Shown piece by piece: positions 22,891 to 33,659 of a DNA stretch of 64,000 nt. Under the pieces are notes generated by a model. It was not told the DNA's origin. It saw nothing but the letters and a program-made list of their open reading frames with translations, and made no database searches. This DNA is from Sabethes cyaneus (Eukaryota > Arthropoda > Insecta > Diptera > Culicidae): assembly GCF_943734655.1 (NCBI RefSeq), contig NC_071354.1, positions 31,648,847 through 31,712,846 of the forward strand, written 5' to 3'. A program made the position numbers and the translations under genes. Every line of letters begins with the position of its first letter. Position 1 is the stretch's first letter.

Positions 22891-23749
22891 CACATTGAGA
22901 TCCAAATTAGGGTCCAATTGAAACTTAAGTCGAGGTACAATCGAGGTCCAAATTATGGTCCAGTCGAGGTCCAAATTATGGTCCAGTCGAGGTCCAAATT
23001 ATGGTCCAGTCGAGGCACAAATCGATGTCTAAGCCGAGGCCTAAATTGAAGTTCAAATTAGGTTCCAAACTGAAGCTCAAATTAAGGTGTTAGTCGAGGT
23101 CCAATCGAGATATCTCGAGGTCAAAGTCGACACTCAAATCGAGGTACAAATTTTGGTCCAAATTAAGGACCAGTCAAAGTGCAAGTCTAGATCCAAATTG
23201 AGGTGCAAATCGAGGCCCATGTCAAAGCCTAGGTCCAAATCGAAGTCCAAATTGAGGTCCAAAGTAAGATCTCCATTCGCGATTAAAGTCAAGGTTCAAG
23301 TCGAGGCTCAAATCAGGGTACAAATCGAGATCCAATCCGAGTTCCAAATTGAGGTCTAAGACAAGGTTAAGTCGAGGTTCAAATTGAGGTCCAGTCGAGG
23401 TCCAAACCGAGGCCTAAATCGAAGTTCAATTCGAGCGCCAAATTGAGGTCCAAATTAAAATCTCAGTCGAGGTCCAATCGCGATTCAAGTCGAGGCTCAA
23501 ATCGGCGTACAAATCGAGGTCCAATCAGAGATCCAAGTTGAGGTCTACGACGAGGTCAAGTTGAGGTCCAAGTTAAGGTTCAGTCGATACAAATTGATTT
23601 TCAAACCGAGACCTTAATCGAAGTTCAAATTGAGATTCAAATTGAAGTCCAAATTAAGGTCTCAGTCGTGCGTGATACAAGTCGAGGCTCAAACTTAAGT
23701 CCAAGTTGGGGTCCAAGTCGAGGTCCAAATTGAGGCCTAGTCGAGGTAC

Positions 23750-23894
23750 CTACTTACTAGTCTAATAGTCATCGGATGTTCGACACTCGGCGGAGCGGTA
23801 CTGCTCAGTAAGATTATTGTAGTAGCTCCGGTTGCGAAGTCTGTCGATAAAGAAGAGTCAAGTCTTAGTAACACGCCCAAGACTTTGCTTTGCT
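23750..23894 (+). mobile_element. SINE copy, divergent
   Basis: Recognisable B-box region (GATGTTCGACACTCGG), body words GTTGCGAAGTCTGTCGATAA, and the end GACTTTGCTTTGCT. Flanked by TCGAGGTAC on both sides; this could be a target duplication or simply two satellite units. Confidence 0.7.
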
Positions 23895-24128
23895 TCGAGG
23901 TACAAGTTGAGGCTTAAGGGCAAAAAGCCAACAAAGCCAGAACAAATAGAAATGAAAGTTCTGGTCTAATGCGAGGTCCGAGTCGTGATTCAACTCAATG
24001 TCTAAATCGTAGACGAAATCCAGGCCTAAATCGAAGTTCAAATTGAGGTCCAATCAAGAGGATCAAGTTGAGGTCCAAGCCTAAAACTGAATCGAACTGA
24101 GTTCAAATTGAGGTTCAAGTCGAGGTAC

Positions 24129-24335
24129 AGAAAAAGCAAAGCCGTGGGCTTAAACCGTTATTAGACATTACCCTTCTTTATCGACAGACTTCGCAGCCGG
24201 CTGTTAGAGTACAGGAAAATTACGGGGCCAATTTAACGATCCTACTGACTCTATCTAACAAGCACCGCCTAGCCGAGATTCGAATATACGACGACTGGCT
24301 TGTTAGACCGCATCGTACCTCAAAGCTAGCTGGGC
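24129..24335 (-). mobile_element. SINE copy, minus strand
   Basis: Reverse complement shows GTCTAACAAGCCAGTCGTCG, a B-box-like ATTCGAATCTCGG, the GACTCTAT body and a tail of GGCTTTGCTTTT type. It is inserted in the inverted satellite. Confidence 0.8.
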
Positions 24336-26306
24336 GGTCGAGGTTCAAATTGAGGTTTAAATTAAGGTCTCAGTCGAAGTCCAGTGAAAATAAAAGTCAA
24401 GGCTCAAATCGAGGTCCAAATCAAGGACCAATCGAGGTACAAGCCGAGATTCAAGTTGAGGCCCAAGTCAAACTGCAATTCAGGGTCAGAGTCGAGATCC
24501 AAAACTAGATCCAAATCGAGAACTACATCGAGGTCTAACTTGAGGTCCAAATTAAGGTCTCAGTCGAGGTCCAGTTAAGATACAATTTCAGGCTCAAATC
24601 CATGCATAAATTGCGGTCCAAATCCAGGCCGAGATCCAATTCGAGGTCCAAAATTGTGGTTTAAATCGAGATCCAGTTGAGTTCTACGTCGAGAGCTAAA
24701 TCAAAGTTCAAACTGAGGTGCAAATTATGGTTCAAATAGGGGTCCAAGTGTGGAGGTCTAGTCTAAACGCAAGTCGAGAATTTCGACGTCCAAATCGAAG
24801 TCCAAATCGAGATCCAAATCGAGATCCAATTTGAGGTGTAAATTTAAGTCCAAATCAAAGACTAGTCGAGGTGTAAGCCTACATTCAAGTAAGAGACTAA
24901 GTTGAGGTCTAGCTCCACTCCAAGTCGAAGTCAAATTCGAGCTGTAAATCGTAGAGCGAAATGTGGTTTGAATTAAGGTCCAAATCGAGATCCAATTGAA
25001 ACTCAACCCCAGCTCCAAGTCGAGGTACAAATCGAGTACCAAATCATGCTCCAAATTAAGGTGTCCGTTGAGAACCAGTAGCCGTACAAATCGAGGTCCA
25101 TGGCGAGCCCCAAATTGAGGTCTGAGGCGAGGTCCAAGCCAAGGCCCAAATCTAGGTCTAGTCGAACTTTAAGTCGAAGCTTAATTCGAAGTTCAAATTA
25201 AGTTCTCAGTTGAGCTTCAGTCGAGATCAAAGTCGAGACCCAAGTCAAGGTACAAATTGAGGTCCAAGTCGAGGCACCGCACAAGTTGATGTCCAAGTCG
25301 AGGTCGAAGTTGAATTTCAAATTGAAGTACAAATTAAGGTTTCAGTTGATGTACGATCGAGGTCCTAATTAAGGTCCATTCAAGGCACAAGTCAATGTCC
25401 TAGTCGAACCTAAATTGAAGTTTAAATTAAGGAGTCAGTCGAGATCCAGTCCAGATAGAATTCGAGGTACAAATTGAAATCCAAATGGGGGTCCAAAACT
25501 AGGACCAATCGAAGTATAAGCCGAGAGCCAAGTAGAGGTGCAAATCGAAGCCCAATTCGAGATCCGAGTCGAGATTCAAATCAAGGTTCTAATCGAGATG
25601 TAAATCGAAGCCCAAAACTAAGTCTAAAACGAGAACCACATCGAGGTCCAAATTAAGGTCTCAGTCGAGGTCCGGTCAAGATACAATTTCAGGCTCATAT
25701 CGATGTACAAATTGCGGTCCAAAGGGGGATCAAGACCGAGATCCAATTCGATTCAATTCTAAATATTGAGGTTTAAGACGAACTCCATTCGAAGTACAAG
25801 TTGAAGTTCAAGTGGAGACCCAAATCGAGGTACAAATTAGGGTCCAGTAGAGGTACCAGTCGAAGTCCACGTCGAGGCGTAAATCAAAGTTCAAACTGAG
25901 GTCCCAATTAGGATCCAAATAGGGGCCAAGTGAAGGTTCGGTCATGGTCCAAGTCGAGATTCAACACGATGTCTAAATCGAAGTCCAAATCAAGTACCAG
26001 TCGAGGTCAAAGTGCTCAAACCAAGGTACAAATTACGGTCCAAATTGGGATCCTAACCGAAGTTCATGTCGAGGCCGACTTCGAAGTCCAGTTGAGAGCC
26101 AAACCGAGGTCCAAATCGAGATCTAAATTAAGGACCAGTTGGGGTCCACGTCGGAGCTTACAACGAAGTTCAAATTGAGATCCAAATAGAGATCCAAACC
26201 GAGAACCGAATTGAAGTTCAGATTGTAATCCAAGTCGACGTTCAAATCGAGGTACAAATTGAGCTCCGGTCGTGCTACAAGTCGAGGTCCAAATTGAGAT
26301 TCAGTC

Positions 26307-26453
26307 GAGATACCTACTGGTCTACTGGGCTTGGGTGGTATTACACTAGCTCCGTAATTGTCCTGTACTCTTGCAGCCGGCTGCAAAGTCGGTCGATAAA
26401 GAAGGGTCAAGTTTTAGTTAAACGTTTAAGCCCAAAGTTTTGTTTTGCTTCGA
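26307..26453 (+). mobile_element. SINE copy, internally deleted
   Basis: Contains the head (ACTGGTCTACTGGGC) joined to the body at GGTATTACACTAGCTCCGTA, so the B box is deleted. The 3' part GTCGGTCGATAAAGAAGGGT and the TTTTGCTT tail are present. Confidence 0.65.
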
Positions 26454-26870
26454 GGTACAAGTCGAGATCCAGGATAAGACTCAAATCGAGGACCAACCGA
26501 AGTACTAGCCGAAATCTTAAATAAGGCTCAAATCGAAGTCTAAATTAAGGTCCAAATTGGAGTCCAATCAAAAGGATCAAGTCGAGTTCCAAATCGAGGA
26601 CAGAATCAAAGTTCAGATTTCGGTCCAAGTTAAACGTCAGTCGAGGTCCAATTCGAGGCCTAAATCTAAATCCAAATTCAAGTCTAAACCGAGGTCCAGT
26701 ATTATGACTCAAATTCGGGTATAAGTCGCGGTTCAGTCGAGATGCAAACCGAGGTTCAAATTGAGATCCAATTGGAAGCCCAAGTCGATGTCCAAATTGG
26801 GGTGTGAATCGAGGTCTGATTCGCGATTCGAATCGAGATTCAACTCGATGTCCAAATCTAGGCTCGCAAC

Positions 26871-27170
26871 CACGGTTGCCAGTATGCCAGATAAATTTGG
26901 ATTTTGCCAGATTTTTGATTGCGCGCCAAACAAACAGACAAAGCTCAAAATCTTCCAGATATTTGGCAATGTTGCCAGATTTCCAATCCACCGTCTTGCA
27001 AAAAGGTCATCACTTTTACTTTTGGACGAAATTTTAAATCTACGGTAAGCAAAACGAGCCAGATTTTTTCAAGAAAACGCCTCCCCATCGGACTAATTGA
27101 CCACCAGATTTTTGCCAGACACTTTTATTCGTGTTCACCAGATTTTCGGGAAACCCTGTTGGCAACCTTG
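26871..27170. mobile_element. hAT-like MITE (300 bp), relative of 10301-10475
   Basis: Ends CACGGTTGCCAG and the inverse of CAAGGTTGCCAA, flanked by a perfect 8-bp duplication CTCGCAAC (26863-26870 and 27171-27178). The duplication fits the hAT nTnnnnAn preference. The interior carries CCAGATTTT words shared with the element at 10301. It lies at the outer edge of the inverted satellite. Confidence 0.85.
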
Positions 27171-27179
27171 CTCGCAACA

Positions 27180-30100
27180 AGGGCCAAATTGAAATCCAAA
27201 GCGAGGACCTGTCGAAGTGCAAGCAGAAATCCAATCTAACAAAATTTGGTTCATATCCGAGAAGGTCCATTACAAGGAACTCGGACACTTCACGTGGAAT
27301 AACCCATATATTTGCTAAGAAAACGATGCGACATTTACTAGCACAGACATCCGTTTGATCATTGTCAATACAGCTGCAGATACAATAATACAATCATATG
27401 TGAACATGATCTAACTACTTTATTATTGCCACTTATATTTTATTTGTCAGATTTAGTAGAACTTTAAATGCAATGGAACGGGACAAATACAGTTGGAGTG
27501 AGACTTTGAACTGTGCATTCCTGGATTTCGTTTCTAGCCAAACTATTCGGTATCCCAGTTTCTGTCACCATCTAGACACGGAGCAGCTGGGGACTTTCAG
27601 ATAAGCAGCGTTTTTGAAATATGAGTTTTAAATTCAAAGCTCGCTTTTGAACGCCTTTGTTAAATAACACGATTTTTACAAAATAGGTAATATGTAATAA
27701 TACCACTTATTTTAGTTTCTAATTCCAAGTTCCATCTGAAATTGTTATAACCGAATCAATTTTATTCGGAACTACCTTCCTAGAGATCACAATTTTGCAT
27801 GCATCATGTCTTAATTAAATGGAGTCTATTGTTTACTAGACAAGTAATGAATGCAAAATGAGCTCTTATCATGTTTTCCGCAACTAATTGGATACAAATG
27901 AGCACTAAACTAGATCCGATTGGACAGCTCAACATGACAGTTCAACACATAATTAAATCCACGAAATTATGATCATTCCAACCAATCGACGGACGACGCA
28001 GTAGCGTACACACAACAACAGTCGTTTTGCGTTTAGTTATTCAAGCGGCTCGTTACTAATTATACGGTTTCATTCCCTCGCAAAATAAAAGAAAATTGTT
28101 ACGCAACGAACAAGGCACATCATCACTTGTAAATAAATCCATAAATAATAAACAACACAGAGTGGTGGCTGAGGTCCGTCCGAGCCAAAATTCAGAGACC
28201 GCAAGCATCGCATCGGAAAATAAGACAGGCAGGCAGGCCCAGGCAGGCAATAAGCCAGCCACCAGCCAGCCGTCTGGCGTGGTACCTCTTTCTTTCAGCC
28301 TTTCAGTCAGAACTATCGGCGCGGCGGTGTAAGCCGTAAACACATACCACCAAAACAAGCAGGCAGAAAATCGTGAACTCCTCCTGACTGACTGACTGCT
28401 GTGGAACTGGAATCTACACACAACCGGCCGATCGGTTCCAGCGACCGACCGACCGACCAACCGACGGAGCAATGATCGTGTGCTGTATTATATATTATGC
28501 GCGAAATAAAAGTATGATCATCATCACTTAACTTGTCTTGTTATGTTACTCATTATTCTTCATTTTCCCGGTTTCTTGCTTCATTCTTCTGCTGGTACTT
28601 CTAGATTTTTTTTTCGGTTTGCCCGGCGGAGTTAAACTTCGTTCTCCAGTTGAGAGATTGGTTTGGTACGTTGTTTTCATCGTCGTCATCGTCGTGGTGA
28701 AGGAAGAGTGAATGGCCTTGTCGAGAAATTCTTGTTTCTTCGATTTTCGATGCTCGCTGCTCCGTTCCACACGGTGAATCCGTCCGAATGATGATGGCTG
28801 AAGTTTTGACTTTCCTACTGTACTGTAGGGTCTGAAGATTTGTACGTAATAAATGCTCCAAATGTTTAGCGCCTTGAGCGGTCCAAGGTGCGAAAATTTC
28901 CTGTTTGAAGTTTGAACGCTTGTTGTGACAAATCCGAAAATTTGAAGAGCTGTCACGGCGGTGGCGGTTGGAGTATTTCCAACGAATGCACCCGAATGCC
29001 ATTGGAATGCCCGCGAACAATTTAGATTGAAATTGTTTAAATAATTAGCGGTGATTTTTTTTGCTTTCATGCCACCAGTAGTGCCCGGTGCAAAGTGTGC
29101 CGCCGCACACGGCGCATGGTCCGGTTGAGTGTTGTTTTTATTATTATTAGTGGAAGATTAATCTCACGCCCGGTTTGCACCGCGCGCTCTTTCCGCCATA
29201 TTATCACCTTCACGATACGGTGCGCGGAGGACCAACCGGCTCGGATCACAGAGCGACAGTTTCGGAATCTTAGCGAGTCTGGTTTTTTTTTCGCGGGTGT
29301 GGCGACACTCGCGCTGCTCTCTGGTCAGTCAGTAAGATCTGTCGCATATTTCGCAGCACCAGCATCGGGCTAGTGGAGAGTGTCAGTTTGTTTATCTTAA
29401 TGGTCATTCTTTATGACACCTTTTCCCGTGCTCGGAGCTTTGGCTGTCCAAGAAGCACGCGGTCGATCATTTCTGGGAAAGGAAATTTATTTGACAGCTA
29501 CGAAATTGCTTTGGAAGATTAAAATTCTCGAGATTTTTTTTATTTTCATTTCGGAAGTCAATAGAAGGCTTAGCAGCATTCCGTTGTTCGGCTCGCCAAA
29601 GAAGGCGTCCTTGCACACCTAAATTACCAAAATACGAAATCGGTCCAAAAGTACGGTCTAACGTTTTGTTAGTCTTGATTAAACATTTAAGTATTTGCCT
29701 TCGCGAGTACTGTTTTGACACGCCATCGTGGGCCGGTTTCCCGGCCGCGAAACCACGATCTCTTATTTGTTTTCGCGCGATCCTATATTTGCCTGTTTGC
29801 ATTATTAATCGATTTGAGACGACGATAATCCACTTAAATGTGAATTTATTTTTTGCATATTTCTCGTTCGCAAACCACCGCACCACCGCCACCGATGATC
29901 GGATTGGATCGTGAGCGCACGGCGTCGGAGGGAGAGCACTTTTGGCGAAGAGGTTGGTCACGAATGACAGCAACCAATATAGCAACAACAGTAAGGTAGA
30001 AAAAAAAAGAAACCGTAAAGTTTATTATTGGTCCCACAGCCACGATTATGGAAATTGTTCAAAAGCGACAATATTTGCGTGAGTTAAACTCGAAAACCAC

Positions 30101-30223
30101 GAGTACCTCGGCTAGGAATACTTCAGTGAAATCAGTAAATGTAATTTTGATTTCAAAGCTCTTTTGAGTTCCTTTGAGTCAAATCATGGACATTAGAGAA
30201 TTCAATATTGATACTGTTTGGAA
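27180..30223. other. Mostly unique sequence, no supported gene
   Basis: Two GC-richer islands (about 28,000-29,400 and 29,690-29,960) sit in AT-rich DNA. The minus frames at 28056-28472, 28546-29070 and 29467-29988 have no recognised motif and overlap one another, so they are not called. Around 29,320-29,345 there are TCAGTCAGT words resembling insect initiator sequence, which could be promoter or leader; not certain. A ~50-bp stretch at 27334-27381 recurs at 14955-15004. Confidence 0.35.
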
Positions 30224-31374
30224 TCTATACCTATAAAAATGGATTTCCGTCGGTAAGTTCCTTATAGAATCGAAAACTACTGAGCCGATCGCCGTGAAAA
30301 TTTGCATGTAGGGGTTTTTGGGGTCGAGGAAGGTTCTTGTGATGGCTAGAGACCACTCCCCCCACTAAGAAGGGGGGCTCCCATACAAATGAAACTCAAA
30401 TTTCTGCATAACTCGAGAACTAATCAGGCAAATGGAACGAAATTTGGCATATGGGTATTTTTGGAGATAAGAATTTTTTTATAGTGCATTTAGACCCCTC
30501 CCCTCTTTAGGAGGGGAATTATGACCCCTCCCCCATTTAGGAGGGGGGCTCCCATACAAATGAAATACAAATTTCCTCATAATTCGAGAACTAATCAAGC
30601 AAATGGAACCAAATTCGGCATGTGAAGGTTTTTGGAGGCAAGAATTTTTTGTATGGTGAATTAGGACCCCTTCCGACTTCATGAGGGGGCTCCCATACAA
30701 ATGAAATACCAACTTCCTCATAACTAGAGAACTAATCAAACAAATGGAACCAAACTAAATATTTAAAGTGGCGGATTTTGTAGGTAGGTTTTTTATGAAG
30801 GTTTGAGACTCCTCGTCTCTGTGGTATGGGAATAAGGACTCTCTTACAAACAAAACAGAAATTTTTGCGTAACTCAAAAACTAATCGAACTCGAGAAATT
30901 TTAGACTCTTCCATTCAGACCAAAAACTATCTGCAGCCCCCCGCACAAATCACCTCTGTATAGGTGTATTTATATTCCTAGGTCTACTGACCTCTATTAC
31001 TTTCCTTCAGTTGGGTCCGAAGGAGCGACAACGAGTAAGGAGAGGATCACCCCAAGGATGGAAATGGTACTTTCCACGAAAAGGTTTTCCCTGAAATGGT
31101 ATTCGGCGAAATGTTATATAATCACGGCGAATATTTAAGTGCTATCCGCTTTATTTTATCTGGCTAAGTAACGGGGGGATTGTTTTCTACTGTAGGAAAA
31201 ATTGAAAATTAGTAAATTAAACTACCTATGCTTTCATAGTGACATAACTGCCAAAATGAATTATCTAAGGTTGAGCTCCTCAGAAACTTGTTAAGCTCGA
31301 GTTTGTGACAGATTAACGATTTATGTACAACACATTTAAATTTGTGGCAAAACAAAGTTTGTCGGGTCAACTAG
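30224..31374 (+). mobile_element. Non-autonomous Helitron 1
   Basis: Starts TCTATACCTATAAAAATGG after an A and ends GGGTCAACTAG before a T, the 5'-TC and CTAG-3' rule with A/T target of Helitrons. The interior has imperfect repeats of about 170 bp built around GGAGGGGGGCTCCCATACAA and CGAGAACTAATCAAGCAAAT. A short ACAAA/TTTGT stem lies just before the end. No Rep/helicase coding. The end abuts Helitron 2 with no spacer. Confidence 0.75.
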
Positions 31375-32493
31375 TCTATATATATAAAAGTGAGCGTGAG
31401 TATGTTTGAATGTTCCACCATAACTCCTGAACGCCTTGACCGATCTTCACCAAACTTGGTACACATGTTCCTTGATATAAGAGAATCAACACTGCGAGGT
31501 TGATAAGAGGGGGGATCGTAACAGGGGGAGGTCCATAACTCCGAAATGTCTGGACAATTCTTCACCAAACTTGGCACACATGTTCCTTGACATACGGGAA
31601 TCAGCATTGAAGGGTTGACAAGAAGAGGAGGGGTGGGGTTCATAACAGGAGAGAGGGGGGGGGGCGATAACTGCGAAACACCAGAACGATACTTCTTCAA
31701 ACTTGACACACGTGTTCTTTGGCATAAAGGAATCAGAACTCAGGGGTTTGATAAAAAAGGGGGTTTATAACAGAAAGGAGGTCATAACAGGGAGAGGGGG
31801 TTCATAACAGGGGGAAGGCCATAACTCCGAAATGCCTGGACAATTCTTCATCAAACTCGGTACAAATATTCCTTGACATTAGGGAATCAGCACTGGGAAG
31901 TTAACAAAAGGGGGGAATGCCTAACAAGGGGGGAAGAGATCTAAATAACTAAAGGGAGTTGCGTTTCTCTTGCATTTAAATCGATTGCAGTTGCGCAACT
32001 GACTTTGAGAAAAGAGGGTGATTCCACCGAGGAGGAATATATGGTAAATAAACCTTTGTTTCATTTGCATTACAGTGATTTTCATTGAGCAAGCCGATGC
32101 ATAATTAGCTACGTGACAGAAGGGGGACCTGACTGGGAAGGAACCGACATGTAGGGGGACGAGGAACGTGAGTGTATGAATGTATGTTCCGCCATAGCTC
32201 CGGAGTTTTTGGACTGTTCTTCATCAAACGTCGTTTATGTGTTTTTTTTCTGAATGAGCGAATGGGGGAGGTTCAAACACGTAAAAAAGGCTTTGTCGGT
32301 TTATAGGGATTACCGAGAAGACAGATTTACAAGTGATTAGGGGACAACGTGAGAGGAACTGTCAAAGGGAGTAGACATATTCAAAGGAAAAAAGGGGTTT
32401 GTTTCTTGCATTATGAGAGTTTTCGCTACAAAAACAGATGTACAAGTGACTGAGTGACTAGGAGCCCCGAGCAAGTTCGGGTAATCAGCTAGT
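31375..32493 (+). mobile_element. Non-autonomous Helitron 2, head to tail with Helitron 1
   Basis: Begins TCTATATATATAAAAGTGAG directly after the CTAG of Helitron 1 and ends CGGGTAATCAGCTAG before a T. A CCCGA/TCGGG hairpin (32467-32482) lies about 10 bases from the end, the classic Helitron terminator. The interior has repeats of about 170 bp with ACCAAACTTGGCACACATGT and GGGGGAGGTCCATAACTCCG. No protein coding. Confidence 0.8.
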
Positions 32494-32597
32494 ACTATAT
32501 AAAAACAATAGGATGTTGAAACATGCAAGTCATAACTATACTTATAGAAAGCGTAATAAAACTAAGATAAAATTTGGAAACACTCAATTGAGGCTGA

Positions 32598-32813
32598 TTT
32601 AGGCCTCCCAGTTGGCCTCGAGGTAAGACGCTGGTCTAATAAGCCAGTCGTCGTATGTTCGAAATTCGAATCTCGGCTGGGAGAGGCTGTTAGAGTCAAT
32701 AGGATCGTAGCACTGACCCCGGACTGTCCTGTATTCTAACAGCTGGTTGCGAAGTCTGTCGTATAAAAAACAAAAGGTCAAATTTCGATAACGGAATTAG
32801 CACCCAGGCTTTG
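32598..32813 (+). mobile_element. Full-length tRNA-derived SINE (216 bp)
   Basis: Intact copy: A-box region GTTGGCCTCGAGGTAAGACG, B box TTCGAATCTCGG, body, and the end CACCCAGGCTTTG. It is flanked by the perfect 13-base duplication CAATTGAGGCTGA (32585-32597 and 32814-32826). It provides the unoccupied-site sequence proving both Transib-like insertions at 8.4-13.6 kb. A small duplication (TTCGAAATTCGAATC) lies in the B box. Confidence 0.9.
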
Positions 32814-33044
32814 CAATTGAGGCTGAGATAAAGCTGATAAAAATATCAATAAACGTAAATAAAATAAACTAAACTAAAGAAAATAAAGAGGAACTATATA
32901 AATATATAAAATAAACTAAACATAAAAAACGCTGCAGAAAATTACCCATTGCGTATTTTCTCTTGAAAATTTGTGTAGAAGTAGTTTAGAGTGTATTGTT
33001 TATACTCTATTTTTATCGCGGTCATTTTTTCGAAAATTGAAAAA

Positions 33045-33630
33045 AATGGCGTCACTCGAAAAGCAACGTCGCAAGTTTATTTTGCGCAAGCACCTGGAAA
33101 ATCCTCAACTCTTTCATCATGAATGATGAGACTTACGTTAAGGCGAACTTCCGGCAGCTATTGGGGCTACTGTACTTCACCGCCCAGCACAAGTTTGATG
33201 TTCCGGAGGAAGTAAGGATGCAGAAACTTTCATAGTTTGCAAAGAAATACATGATTTGGCCAAGAAATACATCATGTGGCAAATGGAGTGCGCCGTTCGT
33301 AACTGCCGGGACTGTCGGATTCTAGTCGGATCTACCTTCGTGCTAATTATCAAAGGATGTATTGGAATGGTACGAAGCCAGCGGAGTCACTTTCGTACCC
33401 AAAGACATGAACACCTCCAACGCACCGGAACTAAGGCCCATCAAAAAATACTAGGCTATTATGAAGCAGGCACTACGGAAGCATCCCAAGCATGTCATGT
33501 CTGAGAAAAACATGAAGAAAAAGTGGATTTCCGTACAGATAGCTGCAGCTAGGTTGTACAAAACTTTTTGAGTGGAGTTAAGCGTAAGGAGCGAGCATAC
33601 GGTTATGGTATTGAAGTTGAATGAAACAAA
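33045..33630 (+). pseudogene. Tc1/mariner transposase, broken
   Basis: Pieces in order across several frames: MASLEKQRRKFILRKHLENP at the start, MNDETYVKANFRQLLGLLY with the first catalytic Asp region, KFAKKYMIW, WNGTKPAESLSYPKT, a stretch near NAPELRPI-K-Y with the third acidic position altered, then MKQALRKHPKHVMSEKN, KKKWISVQIAAARLYKTF and VKRKERAYGYG. The central segment with the second Asp is deleted and several frameshifts and stops are present. This is the insect Tc1/mariner (DD37E-like) pattern; the subgroup is inference. Confidence 0.75.
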
Positions 33631-33659
33631 TATGCCAAAAGCTTACTAACGGGTTATAC

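Larger units (their letters stand above)
22447..26870 (-). repeat. 12-bp satellite in inverted orientation
   Basis: Same unit as at 2.1-8.3 kb but read as its complement (ATCGAGGTCCAA). It is interrupted near 22755-22890 by a non-repeat insertion and at 23750-23894, 24129-24335 and 26307-26453 by SINE pieces. The first 39 bases (22447-22485) mirror 8237-8275 with a single-region mismatch. Open frames of EVQIEVQ and NLDLDL type are repeat artefacts. Confidence 0.85.

Noticed and set aside
28546..29070. 174-codon minus-strand frame with a Lys/Ser/Thr-rich end
   Set aside because: No motif, overlaps another open frame (28601-29020), and no splice or promoter support. It may be leader sequence, but is not called as a gene.
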